From: Streptomyces sp. GQFP
GTDB taxonomy: Bacteria > Actinomycetota > Actinomycetes > Streptomycetales > Streptomycetaceae
NCBI RefSeq assembly: GCF_021545335.1
Contig: NZ_CP089312.1
Span: 5,022,001 to 5,086,000, forward strand
Direction: 5' to 3'
DNA: 64,000 bases
The stretch's first letter is position 1. Each line of letters begins with the position of its first letter. Of the stretch, positions 1 through 9,013 are shown piece by piece. The position numbers and the translations under genes are program-made. The notes under the pieces were generated by a model. The model was not told where the DNA came from. It saw only the letters and a list, made by a program, of their open reading frames with translations, and made no database searches.

Positions 1-15
1 CCGTATCGTCGAGCC

Positions 16-993
16 GTGGGACTACGGGGTGGCTGGGCGACGGCGGCGGTCTGGACTGTGGGCGCCGGGTTCGGTGCGGTCAGTGTCGTCGTCGTGTGCC
101 GGGCCGTCGACGCCGATGCCGTGACCCCCGTACCGCAACTGCTCGCCTTCCTGCCCTGGCTGCTCGCCCCCACCGCCGCCGGCCTGCTCCTCGCGCTGTT
201 CGCGCGCTGGCGGGCCGGGATGGTGTGGGGCGCGGTGCTGCTGGCGGTCACGGGGTGGTTCACCCAGCCGTACGGGACGGGGAGCGAGCCCGGTGGGGCG
301 GTCGTCGCCGAGGTGCGGGTGCTGACGGCCAACGTGGAGTTCGGGGAGGGCACCGGCGCGCTGATCCCGGTCGTGCGGCGGGAGCGGCCCGACCTCGTGT
401 TCGTCGAGGAGTGCGAGTACCACTGCGAGGACGCTCTCGCGACCGCCTTCGACGGTGTCTATCCCTACCGGGAGGCCGTCCCGGGGGCCGGTTCCGAGGG
501 TTCCGTCATCCTCAGCCGCTTTCCGCTGGAGGGTACGGACGGCATTCGGGGCAGCACGATGGGCATGCCCGGTGCGGTCGCCGACTTGGGCAGCGGTCAC
601 TCCGTACGGGTCCAGCTCGCCCACCCGATGCCGCCGATCCCCGGCCAAGTAGGCCTCTGGCGAAAGGAGTTGGGGGCTCTTCACGACTTCGCCGCAGAGA
701 ACCCCACCCATACGCCCACCATCCTCGCCGGCGACTTCAACGCCTCCCAGGACCACGCCGCCTTCCGCCGCCTGCTCGACACGGGACTGCGCGACTCCGC
801 CCGGCTGGCCGGGGCCGCCCGTACGCCGAGCTGGCCCTCCCGTACCGCGCCGACGGCCGGCGCGCAGATCGACCATGTGCTCGTCTCCGGGGAGTTCTCG
901 GCGAGCGGCGCCCGTTTCCTCGGCATCGCCGACAGCGATCACCGCGCGCTGGTCGTCGACCTGGCCCTCCACCAGCGCGAACGAGCCCGGTGA
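16..993 (+). CDS. Endonuclease/exonuclease/phosphatase (EEP) family membrane protein, possibly 5'-partial
   Basis: The N-terminal 80 or so residues hold three hydrophobic stretches (about 8-28, 40-60 and 63-80), and the rest is an EEP-fold hydrolase domain that would face outside the membrane. Family motifs are visible in order: LTANVEF, a glutamate pair in VFVEECEY, GDFNAS, IDHVLV and a final SDHRALVVDL. Such proteins are metal-dependent phosphodiesterases; the substrate cannot be told from sequence. The GTG at 16 is the first start codon seen, but the frame is open to the window edge, so the true start may lie upstream. It ends 30 bp before the FUSC gene on the same strand. Confidence 0.8.
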   Translation: MGLRGGWATAAVWTVGAGFGAVSVVVVCRAVDADAVTPVPQLLAFLPWLLAPTAAGLLLALFARWRAGMVWGAVLLAVTGWFTQPYGTGSEPGGAVVAEVRVLTANVEFGEGTGALIPVVRRERPDLVFVEECEYHCEDALATAFDGVYPYREAVPGAGSEGSVILSRFPLEGTDGIRGSTMGMPGAVADLGSGHSVRVQLAHPMPPIPGQVGLWRKELGALHDFAAENPTHTPTILAGDFNASQDHAAFRRLLDTGLRDSARLAGAARTPSWPSRTAPTAGAQIDHVLVSGEFSASGARFLGIADSDHRALVVDLALHQRERAR

Positions 994-1023
994 GAGTTCA
1001 CGGCCCGCGGCGATAATGGGCCC

Positions 1024-2970
1024 ATGCCCCGCGAGTTCCCCATCGGCCTCACACCTCCCGACTGGCTGGTGCGGAACCTCAAGCCCCAGCCCGCCCCGCC
1101 CGTCAACCGCCCCGCCATGGCCCGCGCCGCGATCGCCATGTCGCTCCCCCTCGCCATCGGCCTCGCCACCGACCACGCCGCCTACGGCGCCCTCGCCTCC
1201 ATGGGCGCCCTGTCCGGCGTCATCGGGGACACCGCCGACGCGTACCGGATGCGCATCCTCAACATCGCGATCCCCCAGCTCTTCGGCGCCCTCGGCGTCA
1301 CGCTCGGCTCGCTCGTCTACGGCCAGGGCTGGACCGCGGTCGTCGCCGTCACCTGCGTGGCCCTCGTCTCCGGGATGATCTCGACGATCGGCGCGGTGGC
1401 CTCCGTGTCCGGCCTGCTGCTGCTCCTCAACTCCGTGATCTGGGCGGGCCTGCCGCTGCCGGGGTCGTGGTGGCTGGCGCCGGTACTGATGTCCGGCGGC
1501 GGCCTGCTGGTCCTGGCCCTCGCCCTGCTCGCCTGGCCGCTGCGGTCGGGGGTGCCGGAGCGGGCGGCGGTCGCGCAGACCTACCGTACGGTCGCCGAAC
1601 TGCTCGCCGCCTGCGCCACCGACGGCTACGAGGACGCCCGCCAGGCCGTCACCCAGTCCCTCAACCAGTCGTACGACCTCGTCCTCGCCCGGCGCGCCCG
1701 CCACCACGGCCGCAGCCCCGAACTCGTGCGTCTGCTCGCCCAGTTGAACGCCATCACCCCGGTCGTCGAGGCCGCCCCCGCCGCCCACCAGACCGGCCGC
1801 CCCCTGCCGCCCGAGGTCCCGGAGGCGGTCCGCCACCTCGCCGACGCCGTCGACACGGGCTACGGCGGCCCGATAGGGCTGAGCATCCCCGCCCCGACCG
1901 ACCACACCGCCCGCGCCGTCGAACAGGCGCTGCGGCACGCCGCCGAGGTGGTCGGCAGCCGCTCCCCCGACCTCCGCACCGCAGCGGCCGACGACCGCCT
2001 CGGCCGCCCGGCCGACCTGCGTGTACGGGCCGCTCGCGCCGCCCGGGACGTCGTCCTGTCCGCCGACTCCTGGCGCTACGGGGTCCGCCTCGCCCTGTGC
2101 ATCGGCCTCGCACAGGTGCTGGTCTCGACGGTCCCGGTGCCACGCTCCTACTGGGTCGCTCTCACGATCACCTTCGTCCTGAAGCCCGACTTCGGCTCCG
2201 TCTTCTCCCGGGCGCTGCTGCGCGCCCTGGGCACGGTCGCGGGGCTGGTCGTCGCGGCGGCGGTGCTGGTCCAGGTGCCGCGCGGCTGGTGGGACGTACC
2301 GGTGCTGCTGCTCCTCGCCCCGCTGATCCCGGCGTTCACCCCGCGCGGATACGGCTACCAGACGGCCGCCATCACCCCGGTGATCCTCCTGCTCTCCGAC
2401 ATCCTCAACCACCAGGGCACCGGCCTGCTGCTGCCCCGGCTCCTCGACTCCCTCATGGGCTGCGGGATCGCCCTGGTCGCTGGCTATCTCCTCTGGCCGG
2501 AGAGCTGGCACACCCGCGTCGGTGACCGCCTCGCCGACGCGGTCGCGGACACGGCCCGCTATGTGGAATCGGCGCTACGCCCGGACACCGAGGGTGCGGC
2601 CCGCGCCCGTATGCGGCGCCGCCTCTACCGCGATCTCTCCGTCGTCCGTACGGAGTTCCAGCGCGCCCTGACCGAACCGCCGCCCACCGGACGACGGGCG
2701 GCGGCCTGGTGGCCCCTGGTCGTCGCGGTGGAACGCATCGTCGACGCGACGACCGCCGCCAGGGTCCACATCAAGCAGGGGGCGAAGCCGCCGTCCGACG
2801 CCGAGATCACCCAAGTCGCTTTCCAGCTCCGGGAGTTGTCGGACGGACTGCGCCGGGTGGAGACCCTGCACGCGGTGCGTACGGACCTCAGCGGACCGGC
2901 GGACAGTGTGCTGGAGCCGCTGCGGCAGGAGGTGGCGGCGGCACGGGCGATCACGTCACCGCACGAGTAG
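1024..2970 (+). CDS. FUSC family (aromatic acid exporter-like) membrane protein
   Basis: A 648-residue protein with two blocks of hydrophobic helices (roughly residues 35-170 and 345-490), each followed by a long soluble region. This duplicated layout is typical of fusaric acid resistance/aromatic acid exporter proteins. The second membrane block carries the FUSC-like stretch RSYWVALTITFVLKPDFGS followed by several leucine/valine helices. The likely role is export of aromatic acids or similar small anions across the membrane; the substrate is unknown. The ATG at 1024 follows closely on the EEP gene, so the two may be co-transcribed. The gene ends at a strong bidirectional terminator shared with snpA. 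Confidence 0.85.
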   Translation: MPREFPIGLTPPDWLVRNLKPQPAPPVNRPAMARAAIAMSLPLAIGLATDHAAYGALASMGALSGVIGDTADAYRMRILNIAIPQLFGALGVTLGSLVYGQGWTAVVAVTCVALVSGMISTIGAVASVSGLLLLLNSVIWAGLPLPGSWWLAPVLMSGGGLLVLALALLAWPLRSGVPERAAVAQTYRTVAELLAACATDGYEDARQAVTQSLNQSYDLVLARRARHHGRSPELVRLLAQLNAITPVVEAAPAAHQTGRPLPPEVPEAVRHLADAVDTGYGGPIGLSIPAPTDHTARAVEQALRHAAEVVGSRSPDLRTAAADDRLGRPADLRVRAARAARDVVLSADSWRYGVRLALCIGLAQVLVSTVPVPRSYWVALTITFVLKPDFGSVFSRALLRALGTVAGLVVAAAVLVQVPRGWWDVPVLLLLAPLIPAFTPRGYGYQTAAITPVILLLSDILNHQGTGLLLPRLLDSLMGCGIALVAGYLLWPESWHTRVGDRLADAVADTARYVESALRPDTEGAARARMRRRLYRDLSVVRTEFQRALTEPPPTGRRAAAWWPLVVAVERIVDATTAARVHIKQGAKPPSDAEITQVAFQLRELSDGLRRVETLHAVRTDLSGPADSVLEPLRQEVAAARAITSPHE

Positions 2971-2983
2971 GAGGAGGAAGGGG

Positions 2984-3021
2984 GGCGCGGGCCGTCCCTG
3001 TGCAGAGGGACGGCCCGCGCC
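2984..3021. terminator. Bidirectional terminator between FUSC gene and snpA
   Basis: Perfect 16-bp inverted repeat (arms 2984-2999 and 3006-3021, outer end GGCGCGGG) with the 6-base loop GTGCAG. It lies between two convergent genes, so it can end transcription from both sides. No long T run follows, as is usual in Streptomyces. Confidence 0.8.
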
Positions 3022-3062
3022 TGTGGGGGGTGGGGGCTACTGGGGTGTGCGGTGCCGGGGTG

Positions 3063-3698
3063 CTAGCGCAAGGTCGCGGCCAGCCCGTTGATCCACAGTT
3101 GGTTCACTCGGGCACGTTCCGCCGCGTTCGGGGTGGCGTTGGTGCAGGACGTGCCGGGGCCGCCGCCCGACATCAACTCGCTGCACGGGCCGGAGTAGTG
3201 GTCGGGCAGACCGAGGACGTGACCCGTCTCGTGAGCGGTGATACGGGTCGGGTCGTACTGCTCGCTCTGTGCGTAGTCGATGAAGATGTAGCCGCTGCCG
3301 TGACCGTCCGTGGAGGCGTACGAGCCGTTGGAGCTGTTGCCCTCGCGGTAGGTGAAGTCGGCGGCGGCCGCGGTGCCCGACTGGAGCTTCACGTTCGTCA
3401 CCGAGCTGTTCCAGATCGAGGTGGAGCGGGCTATCTCGGCGCTGAAGGAGGGCGCGCGGGACGCGTTGTAGACGACGGTGACTGCGGCGGCCGAGCGCGG
3501 GTTGGCGGCGCGCTTCTCGGCGACGGACTTCAGTACGGCCTCGAAGAACGCCTTGTTGGCGGCGGCCTCCTCGGCCGACCCGGCGTACGAGGCGCGCACG
3601 GTGGGACTGGCTGTGGCGGGAACTGCCGTACCCAGGGCGAGAGTTGCCAGGCTGAGGCCTAACGCCGCCGCCACGACACCAGAGGTGGACTTGCGCAT
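3063..3698 (-). CDS. snpA: Snapalysin-type secreted zinc metalloprotease (peptidase family M7)
   Basis: A 211-residue precursor of a small extracellular neutral protease. The start MRKSTSG follows the ribosome site AAGGAG by 5 bases and opens a classic Sec signal peptide ending near AVPATA. The zinc motif HETGHVLGLPDH is the extended HExxHxxGxxD sequence of M7 snapalysins, with cysteines nearby (GPCSELM, TSCTN). The gene is transcribed away from a LysR-type regulator, the known snpA/snpR arrangement in which the regulator activates protease expression. An upstream in-frame extension to 4094 has no signal-peptide logic and crosses the regulator, so it was not used. Confidence 0.93.
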   Translation of the reverse strand: MRKSTSGVVAAALGLSLATLALGTAVPATASPTVRASYAGSAEEAAANKAFFEAVLKSVAEKRAANPRSAAAVTVVYNASRAPSFSAEIARSTSIWNSSVTNVKLQSGTAAAADFTYREGNSSNGSYASTDGHGSGYIFIDYAQSEQYDPTRITAHETGHVLGLPDHYSGPCSELMSGGGPGTSCTNATPNAAERARVNQLWINGLAATLR

Positions 3699-3797
3699 CG
3701 ATGACTCCTTGAGTGGGGGGTGAGTCGATCGTCGTATCGTGAGTGTCGGTGCCTGTACGGCGGCTGTGATGATGGCAAGTGGCGATAGCCCAGCCCT

Positions 3798-3848
3798 ATC
3801 GCGCCCCATAGGGGCGCGGGGAACTGCGCGACAAGCCCCCACCGGCCC
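3798..3848. repeat. Streptomyces dispersed palindromic repeat (REP-like)
   Basis: The hairpin GCGCCCC-ATA-GGGGCGC (3801-3817), followed by GGGGAACTGCGCGACAAGCC, matches from memory a very common intergenic repeat of Streptomyces genomes. Here it sits in the 215-bp divergent spacer between snpA and its regulator, 66 bp before the regulator start. Confidence 0.55.
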
Positions 3849-3913
3849 GCACCCTGTGTACCGTCGGATGACATGGACACGAACATGCGTGCACCCCGGG
3901 CGGAGCCCCCCGC

Positions 3914-4867
3914 ATGGAACTAGAGGTGAGACACCTACGGGCGCTCTGCGCCATAGCCGACACCGGCAGCCTGCACCGCGCCGCCCGCCAACTGGGCGTC
4001 GCCCAACCCTCGTTGAGCACCCAGCTGCGCCGGATAGAGCAGGAGCTGGGCGGCGAGCTGTTCGCCCGTACCCGGGCCGGCTGCCGTCCGACACCGCTCG
4101 GCCGGGTGGTCCTGAGCCGGGCCCGACCGCTGGTGGCGGAGATGCGCTCCCTGGTCACGGAGGCGAGGGCGGCAGCGGCAGAAGGACCCCAACTACGCAT
4201 AGGTTCGACGGCCAGTCGCGCCCTCTCCGGCTGGCTCCGCCGACTGCGCCAGCGCCAGCAGGAACCCGCCCTCCGCATGGACGTCTCCGCGAACGCGCTG
4301 CTGCGCATGGTGGCCGACGGCCAGCTGGACGTGGCGTTCGTGCACGAGGTCGAGGGCTGTCCGCTCCGGGTCCCCGACGGCCTGTGCCTGCGCGTACTGG
4401 TCGACCGGGAACCCCAGTTCGTGTCCCTGCCCGCCGACCACCCGGCCACCGCGAGACCGGTGGTCCACCTCTCCGAGCTGGCCGGCGACCGCTGGATGGT
4501 GGACGAGACGGTCGACGGCGAGCTCGACGCCGTACTGCGCATGCTGCGTACCGCCGGCCTCAACCCCCGTGTCCTGCACGGCGATTACCACACCACGGCC
4601 TCGCTGGTGGCGACCGGCGAGGTCGTCACCGTCTGCCAGGCGACCTGCCTGCCACGCCCCGAGATGGCGGTACGCCGGCTCCACGGCGACCCACTCGGCG
4701 TACGACTGCTGCTGGCGGCCCGTACGGAGACGGACCTCGACGGAGTGCATCCGGCGCTGGCGGAGGCGTACGAGGAGGTGGCGCGGCAGGCGCCGGCGTA
4801 CCGGGAGTGGCTGGAACAGAGCGGTACGAAACCAGGTACGAACCCCCCGGTCCCAGCCCTCCCCTAG
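3914..4867 (+). CDS. snpR: LysR-type transcriptional regulator of the adjacent snapalysin gene
   Basis: A 317-residue LysR regulator. The N-terminal winged helix-turn-helix (residues 1-65) contains the family signature HRAARQLGVAQPSLSTQLRR and LGGELFARTRAG. A two-lobed effector-binding domain follows (about 90-290). It is divergent from snpA, and such regulators normally bind the shared spacer and activate the protease gene; this role is inferred from position and from the known Streptomyces snpR. ATG 3914 begins MELEVRHLRALC, the standard family start. Confidence 0.87.
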   Translation: MELEVRHLRALCAIADTGSLHRAARQLGVAQPSLSTQLRRIEQELGGELFARTRAGCRPTPLGRVVLSRARPLVAEMRSLVTEARAAAAEGPQLRIGSTASRALSGWLRRLRQRQQEPALRMDVSANALLRMVADGQLDVAFVHEVEGCPLRVPDGLCLRVLVDREPQFVSLPADHPATARPVVHLSELAGDRWMVDETVDGELDAVLRMLRTAGLNPRVLHGDYHTTASLVATGEVVTVCQATCLPRPEMAVRRLHGDPLGVRLLLAARTETDLDGVHPALAEAYEEVARQAPAYREWLEQSGTKPGTNPPVPALP

Positions 4868-4893
4868 ATACCGCTGGACACTGCTCGCCGGTG

Positions 4894-6963
4894 TCAGCTG
4901 CCGATGTCGCAACCGTCCTTGCGCCACACCGCGACGACCGCCGGGCGGACGTACGTGCCCGGGCCGTCGGGCCAGGTGCTCGCCGGGGCCTCGACGGTCG
5001 CGCCGGTGATCTCGCCCGGGTGCTGCACGGCGACGAGCACCTGGCGCTCCCCGATGACCGGACCGCAGGTCTCGGCGCCCTTCGGCACGGTCAGGAACTG
5101 CTTCAGGTCACCGCGCCGGGCACCCTGGGTCGCCACGCCGAACAGGCCGTCGTGCGAACCGAGCTGGGCACCGTCGGTGGAGATCCACAGGTTGCCGTGC
5201 GGGTCGAAGGCCACGTTGTCCGGGCAGGAGATCGGGCTGACGTCGTCCTTCGGGAAGCCCGCGAAGTAGGTCGCCGGGTCGTCCGGGTCGCCCGCGACGA
5301 GGAAGAGCAGCCAGGCGAACGAGGTGCTCTCCGGCCGGTTCCAGCGCTCGGTCAGCTCCAGGACGTGGCCGTGCTTGTTGGCGTTGCGCGGGTTGGGCTC
5401 GTCGGCCTTGGCGTTCGTACCGACACCGCGGTTGGTGTTGTTGGTGAGGGCGACGTAGACCTTGCCGGTCTTCGGGTTGGGCTCGATGTCCTCGGGCCGG
5501 TCCATCTTGGTGGCGCCGACCTTGTCACCGGCGAGCCGAGTGAAGACGAAGACCTCTTCAGCACTCATCCCCTCGACGTGCGAGACGGCGCCGTTGGCGG
5601 TGGCGGTCGCCAGCGGGATCCACGTACCACTGCCGTCGAACTCACCGTCGGCGGGCAGCTTGCCGGTGCCGTCGATCTCGATGGCGGGGGAGTCGCCGGT
5701 GAGCTTGGCGACGTACAGCGTGCCCTCGTCGAGGAGGGTGAGGTTGTGCTCGCGGACGGACCGCGAATCCCCGTGCCGCATCCGCTTGCTGCTGACGAAC
5801 TTGTAGAAGTAGTCGAAGCGCTCGTCGTCGCCGGTGTAGGCGACGGGACGCCCGTCGGAGGTCAGCCGGATGGTGGCACCCTCGTGCTTGAAGCGTCCAA
5901 GGGCGGTGTGCTTGCGGGGCGTGGAGGAGGGGTCGTACGGGTCGAACTCCACGACATACCCAAACCGGTGGACCTCGTTGGGCTCCTGGGCGACGTCGAA
6001 CCGCTTGTCGAACCGCTCCCACTTGCGCTCGCTGGCGCCGGTGCCGATGCCGTACCGCTTGTCGGTGGCACTGGAGGCGTTGGCGAAGTACTGGTTGAAG
6101 TTCTCCTCGCCGTGGAGGGTGGTCCCCCAGGGCGTGGTGCCGCCGGCGCAGTTGTTGAGCGTGCCGAAGGCCTTCCGCCCGGTCGGGTCGGCGGAGGTCT
6201 TGAGAAGATCGGAACCGGCGGCCGGTCCGGTGATCCGGAACTCGGTGGTGGCGGTGACGCGCCGGTTGAGCGGGTGGCGGGGTACGGGCGTGAGCTTCCC
6301 GGTCCTCCGGTCCCCCTCCACCACCACAGCGGAGAGCCCGTGCGCGGCCCAGGCGATCTCGACCTGCTCGCGGGTGGGGTTGGCGGCGTCGTAGCCGCGG
6401 AACATCAGGATCTCGTCGGTGTACTCGTGGTTGGCGACCAGGATCTTCTGGTTGCCGTGCAGGGGGAGCAGGGCGAGGAAGTCGTTGTTGTACCCGAACT
6501 GACCGGCCTGCGCGGCGGCGGTCTGGTTCTCCGGGTCGAAGGCGGGAGCACCCTTGACTATGGGCTCGCCCCAGCGGATGACGACGTTCTGGCTGTAGCC
6601 GCCGGGGATCGTCACGGCGTCGGCGGTGTTGGGCTCGACGGCGGTGAAGCGCAGCCCGCGCGGCACGGAGGAGTTGGAGGGGCGAGGGTGACCGGAGGCC
6701 GCGGTGGCTGCTTCCGCACCCTGGGCGCCGGCGACGTTCACGGCGGTACCGGCCGCGGTGGCCACGGTGACGACGGCGGCGGCCCGCATCACGGAACGGC
6801 GGCTGAGGGCGCCGGCGATCACATCGCCGACGTATTCGTTGGTGCTGGTGTTGGGAACCTCGTGGAAGCAGGCGTCACCACACCGGAAACGGCAGGTCAT
6901 CGCGGACCGGCCACCCGGATGCGATTCGGACGGCGATCCGATCAACGGCAGCAGCTTGCGCAC
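4894..6963 (-). CDS. phoX: PhoX-type alkaline phosphatase, Tat-exported
   Basis: A 689-residue protein of the PhoX/DUF839 family, calcium- and iron-dependent phosphomonoesterases exported by the Tat pathway. A twin-arginine motif (SRRSVMRAAAV, near residue 55) precedes a hydrophobic segment and an AEAA cleavage area. Later motifs such as LHGEENFNQYF, GYVVEFDPYD and ALGRFKHEGATI are typical of the beta-propeller phosphatase. GTG 6963 (MRKLLPLIG) has AGGGGAG upstream. The 50 residues before the Tat motif include the cysteine cluster CRFRCGDAC, which I recall from other actinobacterial members. A PHO box lies 81 bp upstream, consistent with induction by phosphate starvation through PhoP. Confidence 0.9.
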   Translation of the reverse strand: MRKLLPLIGSPSESHPGGRSAMTCRFRCGDACFHEVPNTSTNEYVGDVIAGALSRRSVMRAAAVVTVATAAGTAVNVAGAQGAEAATAASGHPRPSNSSVPRGLRFTAVEPNTADAVTIPGGYSQNVVIRWGEPIVKGAPAFDPENQTAAAQAGQFGYNNDFLALLPLHGNQKILVANHEYTDEILMFRGYDAANPTREQVEIAWAAHGLSAVVVEGDRRTGKLTPVPRHPLNRRVTATTEFRITGPAAGSDLLKTSADPTGRKAFGTLNNCAGGTTPWGTTLHGEENFNQYFANASSATDKRYGIGTGASERKWERFDKRFDVAQEPNEVHRFGYVVEFDPYDPSSTPRKHTALGRFKHEGATIRLTSDGRPVAYTGDDERFDYFYKFVSSKRMRHGDSRSVREHNLTLLDEGTLYVAKLTGDSPAIEIDGTGKLPADGEFDGSGTWIPLATATANGAVSHVEGMSAEEVFVFTRLAGDKVGATKMDRPEDIEPNPKTGKVYVALTNNTNRGVGTNAKADEPNPRNANKHGHVLELTERWNRPESTSFAWLLFLVAGDPDDPATYFAGFPKDDVSPISCPDNVAFDPHGNLWISTDGAQLGSHDGLFGVATQGARRGDLKQFLTVPKGAETCGPVIGERQVLVAVQHPGEITGATVEAPASTWPDGPGTYVRPAVVAVWRKDGCDIGS

Positions 6964-7043
6964 TTTACTCTCCCCTTGGTGTCCCCATACGTGCCCTTGG
7001 TGTCAGCGTGAACCTAGGGGGGCGGGGGTGCAGGGGTGGGGCC

Positions 7044-7065
7044 GTCGGGTGAACGGACGGTGAAC
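7044..7065 (-). promoter_or_regulatory. PHO box (PhoP operator) upstream of phoX
   Basis: Read on the minus strand, two contiguous 11-base direct repeats GTTCACCGTCC and GTTCACCCGAC form a consensus PhoP core operator. A third GTTCACGCTGA unit lies at 7003-7013, out of tandem phase. The site is 81 bp before the phoX start. The rest of the 322-bp spacer 6964-7285 is G-rich and should also hold the promoter of the rightward vWA gene (7286), where no clear box was recognised. Confidence 0.8.
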
Positions 7066-7285
7066 CTGTGGGAGCGGTAAGGGTGTTGGGGACGCGAATG
7101 ACGTGCTCGCGGCCTGATGGGGAGGGGGACGGGGAGGGGATTTCGAGGTTGGCGGAGTGGCACCCTTGACGTCCGTCGGGTTCCGTGAAAGACCCTGCCC
7201 AAGATCGCCAGCTCGGCCCGCTAACCTTACGTGTCCGTCCTGGCCAGGGATTGACGGGCTACAACTCACGTGAAGGGTTGCGCAC

Positions 7286-8932
7286 ATGGGCATTCTCACT
7301 CTCTTGCGGAACGCGTTCGGCAAGTCACGCAAGGGGCGGGACGCCGAGGCGGCGCCCGCGCGGGAGGCGGAGTCGGCTCCTCAGCAGGAGGCCACCGAGC
7401 CGAAGATTCCGGCACCGTCCCCGGAACCGACCCTGACGGAACCCCCGAAAACCCCGGAAGCGTCGATCCCGGCGCCGACTCCGGCCCCGGAGCCCGCCGC
7501 CCCGCCATCGGTGGTGGACGACCTGGTGTCGGCGGCCTTCGACAACGTGACGGTCCCGAAGCCGGCGAAGCCGGTGGACGAGGCCGAGGCGAAGCCGGTT
7601 GCAGCCGAGGCAGAGCCGGTTACCGCCGAGGCAGAGCCTGCGGCAACTGAGGCGGAGCCGGCGGCTGAGGCCGAGGTGACGCCGGAAGCTGAGGCCGAGG
7701 CAAAGCCGGAAGCCGAGGCTGAAGCTGAGGCAAAGCCGGAAGCCGAGGTAAAGGCGGAGGCCGAGCCGGTCGCCGAGGCCGAGGTGACGCCGGAGCCGGA
7801 GCCGGTGGCCGAGGTGACCCCCGAGCCCGAGGTTGAGCCGGAGGTCGAGCCCGTCGCCGAGGAGCCGACCCCGGAGCCCGAACCCGAGGCCGAGCCGGTG
7901 ACCGAGGCCGAGCCTGAGGCTGAGCCGGTAGCCGAGGCCGAGCCGGTAGCCGAGGCCGAGCCGGTGGCCGAGGTGACCGAGGTCGCCCCGGAGCTGGAGC
8001 CCGAGGTCGAGGCCGAAGCGGTCGCCGAGCCCGAGGTGGAGGTGGAGGCGGTCGTCGAACCGGCCCCCGAGCCCGAGGTCGAAGCGGTCGCCGACGAGTC
8101 CGCCCCCGAAGCCCCCGAAGTGACGGTGGAGCCGGAAACGGAACCGGAGTCCGTGCCTGAGCCTGCCGACGACCTGGAACCGGCAGCCGCCGACGCGGAG
8201 GAAGCCCCACAGGGGCCACCCGCACCCGACAACGAAAGCGCCACGGGCGGTGCGGGTGGGAACACTGACACGGCCGATGGCGAAGCCGAGGCCGAGACCC
8301 CCGTCCCCGCAACCCTCCTCACCGCCTACAACGCCGCCACCGAAACCCTCACCACCCTCAACCTCACCAACACCCACGCCAAGATCTACCTCGTCCTGGA
8401 CCGCAGTGCGTCAATGCGCCCGTACTACAAGGACGGCTCCGCCCAGTCCCTCGGCGAGCAGACCCTCGCCCTCGCCGCCCACCTCGACCCGGAGGCGACC
8501 GTCCACGTCGTCTTCTTCTCCACGGAACTGGACGGCACCGGCGAGCTCACCCTCACCGACCACGACAACAAGATCGACGAACTCCACGCCGGCCTCGGCC
8601 GCATGGGACGTACGAGCTACCACGTGGCCGTCGAGGAAGTCCTCACGCACTACCAGAAGTCCGGCACCACCGACCCCGCCCTGGTCGTCTTCCAGACGGA
8701 CGGCGCCCCGGACGCCAAGACCCCCGCGACCCAGTCCCTCACGGACGCGGCAAAGAGCCACCCCGCCGTCTTCTTCTCCTTCGTCGCCTTCGGGGAGCAG
8801 GACAACAAGGCCTTCGACTACCTCCGCAAGCTGAAGACCGACAACACGTCCTTCTTCCACGCGGGCCCGACCCCACGCGAACTGACGGACACAGAGCTGT
8901 ACGAGGGCGTACTGGCGAACTGGCGCCCGTAG
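7286..8932 (+). CDS. TerF-like von Willebrand factor A protein with a long Ala/Glu/Pro/Val repeat tract
   Basis: A 548-residue protein in three parts. A short basic N-terminus (MGILTLLRNAFGKSRKGR) is followed by about 300 residues built from variants of AEAEPVAEAEP, and then by a vWA domain of about 200 residues. The MIDAS metal site appears as DRSAS (VLDRSASMRPYYKDGS), with later GRTSYHVAVEEV and VVFQTDGAPD segments, resembling the vWA domain linked with tellurium-resistance (TerF) proteins. The acidic tract should be extended and highly charged. No ter genes are nearby, so the function is unknown; vWA domains usually mediate protein contacts. It ends before a strong terminator. Confidence 0.75.
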   Translation: MGILTLLRNAFGKSRKGRDAEAAPAREAESAPQQEATEPKIPAPSPEPTLTEPPKTPEASIPAPTPAPEPAAPPSVVDDLVSAAFDNVTVPKPAKPVDEAEAKPVAAEAEPVTAEAEPAATEAEPAAEAEVTPEAEAEAKPEAEAEAEAKPEAEVKAEAEPVAEAEVTPEPEPVAEVTPEPEVEPEVEPVAEEPTPEPEPEAEPVTEAEPEAEPVAEAEPVAEAEPVAEVTEVAPELEPEVEAEAVAEPEVEVEAVVEPAPEPEVEAVADESAPEAPEVTVEPETEPESVPEPADDLEPAAADAEEAPQGPPAPDNESATGGAGGNTDTADGEAEAETPVPATLLTAYNAATETLTTLNLTNTHAKIYLVLDRSASMRPYYKDGSAQSLGEQTLALAAHLDPEATVHVVFFSTELDGTGELTLTDHDNKIDELHAGLGRMGRTSYHVAVEEVLTHYQKSGTTDPALVVFQTDGAPDAKTPATQSLTDAAKSHPAVFFSFVAFGEQDNKAFDYLRKLKTDNTSFFHAGPTPRELTDTELYEGVLANWRP

Positions 8933-8947
8933 CAACCCCTCACGTAG

Positions 8948-8980
8948 GACAGGGCCCGGGGTGGTATCCCGGGCCCTGTC
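8948..8980 (+). terminator. Terminator after the vWA gene
   Basis: Perfect 13-bp stem (8948-8960 GACAGGGCCCGGG with 8968-8980) and a 7-base loop, 15 bp after the vWA stop codon and 33 bp before metG. Confidence 0.75.
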
Positions 8981-9013
8981 TCCGTAATCCTCCCGGCCAG
9001 TAGGATTTCGACC

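Noticed and set aside
22..2511. Very long minus-strand open frame opposite the EEP and FUSC genes
   Set aside because: A shadow of GC-rich coding DNA. The plus-strand proteins have family motifs and correct third-position GC; the antisense frame is a low-complexity Gly/Asp/Arg string with no domain.
3063..4094. Long N-terminal extension of the snapalysin precursor
   Set aside because: The extra 132 codons run antisense through the regulator promoter and gene start; the signal peptide with a ribosome site begins at 3698.
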